Positions 63,139 through 64,000 of a DNA stretch of 64,000 nt are shown here, in pieces (within the stretch, counting starts at the first letter, position 1; the number at the start of each line of letters is the position of its first letter). The notes beneath the pieces are model-generated. The model ran no database searches. It was not told where the DNA came from and saw only the letters and a program-made list of their open reading frames with translations. Source of the DNA: CAZTHM01 sp041946825 (GTDB lineage Bacteria; Acidobacteriota; Terriglobia; UBA7540); contig JBHGBD010000008.1 of assembly GCA_041946825.1 (NCBI GenBank), positions 62,001 through 126,000 of the forward strand. The letters run 5' to 3'. The position numbers and the translations under genes were made by a program.

Positions 63139-64000
63139 ATGCAGAAAAACGTGGTCCGATTGGCTTCCCCTGAAAAGAGAAACCTTGACACCTTGTCTTT
63201 TGAGAGTGTCCTTCGGGCGCACTACTCCGATACAAAGCGCGAGTCAGTTTCCGAAGTCGTTTTTGACTTCGAAGCGGGGGAATGGTGTGAGACATTCGAA
63301 ATGAGCTTGCTGACACTCTGGATGAAGGATTTAGTGTCTCAGGGCAAGAGAGTTCGTTTCCTTCCTCCGAGACCGGATGCATTAGAAAGCGAGAAGTCAG
63401 CCGGACATGATGAATTGATGCGTAGCATTAATAAACGGATAAACGCATACTCATATCTTGTTCAGTCCCTTTTCATCGACTTTGTTCGTCGAATCGGCGC
63501 GTGCGACGAAGAGAAGTTGAAGGCATATGAATCAAAACGGACTCCGAAATCCGTCGAGAGCAGCATTTCGCCGCTAGTATTCTTCGAGAATCTTCAAGGG
63601 TTTTCCAAAACGATGGACCATGTCCGACAGAACCACCTTTCGATTTTCGGTCCTGTGCAGACTTTAGCAGTCATCAAAAGTGGCGAAATAAGAGACGTGA
63701 TCTTAAGAGAACTTGGCGAGAATATTTTTGATCATGCAGACGGGAGATCAGGTCATCTTGTGATGACTGTGAGGAACCGCTCTGAAAGTGCGGGGCCAGA
63801 GAGATCAATTGCAAGAGCGGCTAGGATATCTAGCGTACCAACGTATGAGAAAGGCTTTTTCCGTCTTCTAGGAAATTCTGGGTATCTGACCCTCGTGATC
63901 TCAGACCACGGACCCGGAATCCCCAAGACCCTGCGAAGCTCATATAAGCGAGACAACGTAGTTCCAAGGAAAATATTCAACCCCCAGGAAACCACATTAA
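63139..64000 (+). CDS. GHKL-type ATPase domain protein, 3' end outside window
   Basis: A frame open from ATG 63139 to the end of the window (287 codons, no stop). Residues 35-70 (SEVVFDFEAGEWCETFEMSLLTLWMKDLVSQGKRVRFLPP) have the strand-helix-strand look of a STAS-like domain. The GHKL/HATPase signs are the N-box ELGENIFDHAD (Glu191, Asn195) and the G1 box SDHGPGIP (Asp256, Gly258, Gly260). It is a histidine-kinase-like ATPase without a visible kinase dimerisation domain in this part. AT-rich compared with the chromosome to the left. The rest of the gene decides whether it is a kinase, a MORC/Hsp90-like ATPase or a defence protein. Confidence 0.8.
   Translation, partial: MQKNVVRLASPEKRNLDTLSFESVLRAHYSDTKRESVSEVVFDFEAGEWCETFEMSLLTLWMKDLVSQGKRVRFLPPRPDALESEKSAGHDELMRSINKRINAYSYLVQSLFIDFVRRIGACDEEKLKAYESKRTPKSVESSISPLVFFENLQGFSKTMDHVRQNHLSIFGPVQTLAVIKSGEIRDVILRELGENIFDHADGRSGHLVMTVRNRSESAGPERSIARAARISSVPTYEKGFFRLLGNSGYLTLVISDHGPGIPKTLRSSYKRDNVVPRKIFNPQETTL

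Overview
The window looks like a chromosome segment of an Acidobacteriota bacterium. Two Oar-type TonB-dependent receptors (carboxypeptidase-regulatory N-terminus, LPLNGR plug motif, C-terminal aromatic residue), a two-haem PQQ quinoprotein, exported glycoside hydrolases, and a sulfatase-fold/TPR protein are typical of that phylum. The taxon is inferred from gene content only. Base composition is GC-rich to about 54.7 kb and visibly more AT-rich to the right.

Left part (1-10.2 kb): the 3' part of one TonB receptor, a 0.2-kb inverted-repeat element, a secreted clan-A glycoside hydrolase, a GH9 enzyme and a LuxR-type regulator.

Centre (10.4-34.7 kb): twenty closely packed + strand genes form an extracellular contractile injection system (eCIS). 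They encode a sheath, tube, DUF4255 cap, AAA+ ATPase, split spike (gpD-like and gpV-like), PAAR tip, gp25, two baseplate J-type proteins, a tail-protein-I/beta-helix protein, a DUF6519 beta-helix protein and a LysM/coiled-coil protein. Two DUF4157 proteins lie between the ATPase and the tube-initiator genes. One carries a VanY-like peptidoglycan peptidase domain and the other a metzincin-like protease domain. Both begin with the same Cys-rich motif, a candidate loading tag. Many junctions are 4-base ATGA/GTGA overlaps, so this reads as one translationally coupled operon.

Right-centre (35-54.2 kb): a concanavalin-like lipo/secreted protein, a Tat-exported tandem metallo-beta-lactamase, then a leftward group of esterase, PQQ dehydrogenase and sulfatase-TPR genes, a divergent TPR protein, a second inverted-repeat element, a full Oar receptor, and an MFS transporter/DegT aminotransferase pair. 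This is carbohydrate uptake and catabolism equipment.

Right end (54.7-64 kb): a genomic island. It starts at a 45-bp 3' fragment of tRNA-Cys (attachment site) beside a tyrosine recombinase and an excisionase-like gene. Debris of an older integrase lies just outside. The island cargo is a four-gene ubiquitin-like conjugation operon (Ubl, E2, JAB peptidase, E1), transcribed divergently from an XRE/ImmA/DUF2188 cassette. A two-gene cassette of unknown function divergent from a second XRE regulator follows, then a GHKL-ATPase gene cut by the window end. Both divergent intergenic regions contain overlapping near-consensus promoters with inverted repeats, suggesting XRE-type repression. The other end of the island, which should carry an intact tRNA-Cys, lies beyond base 64000.
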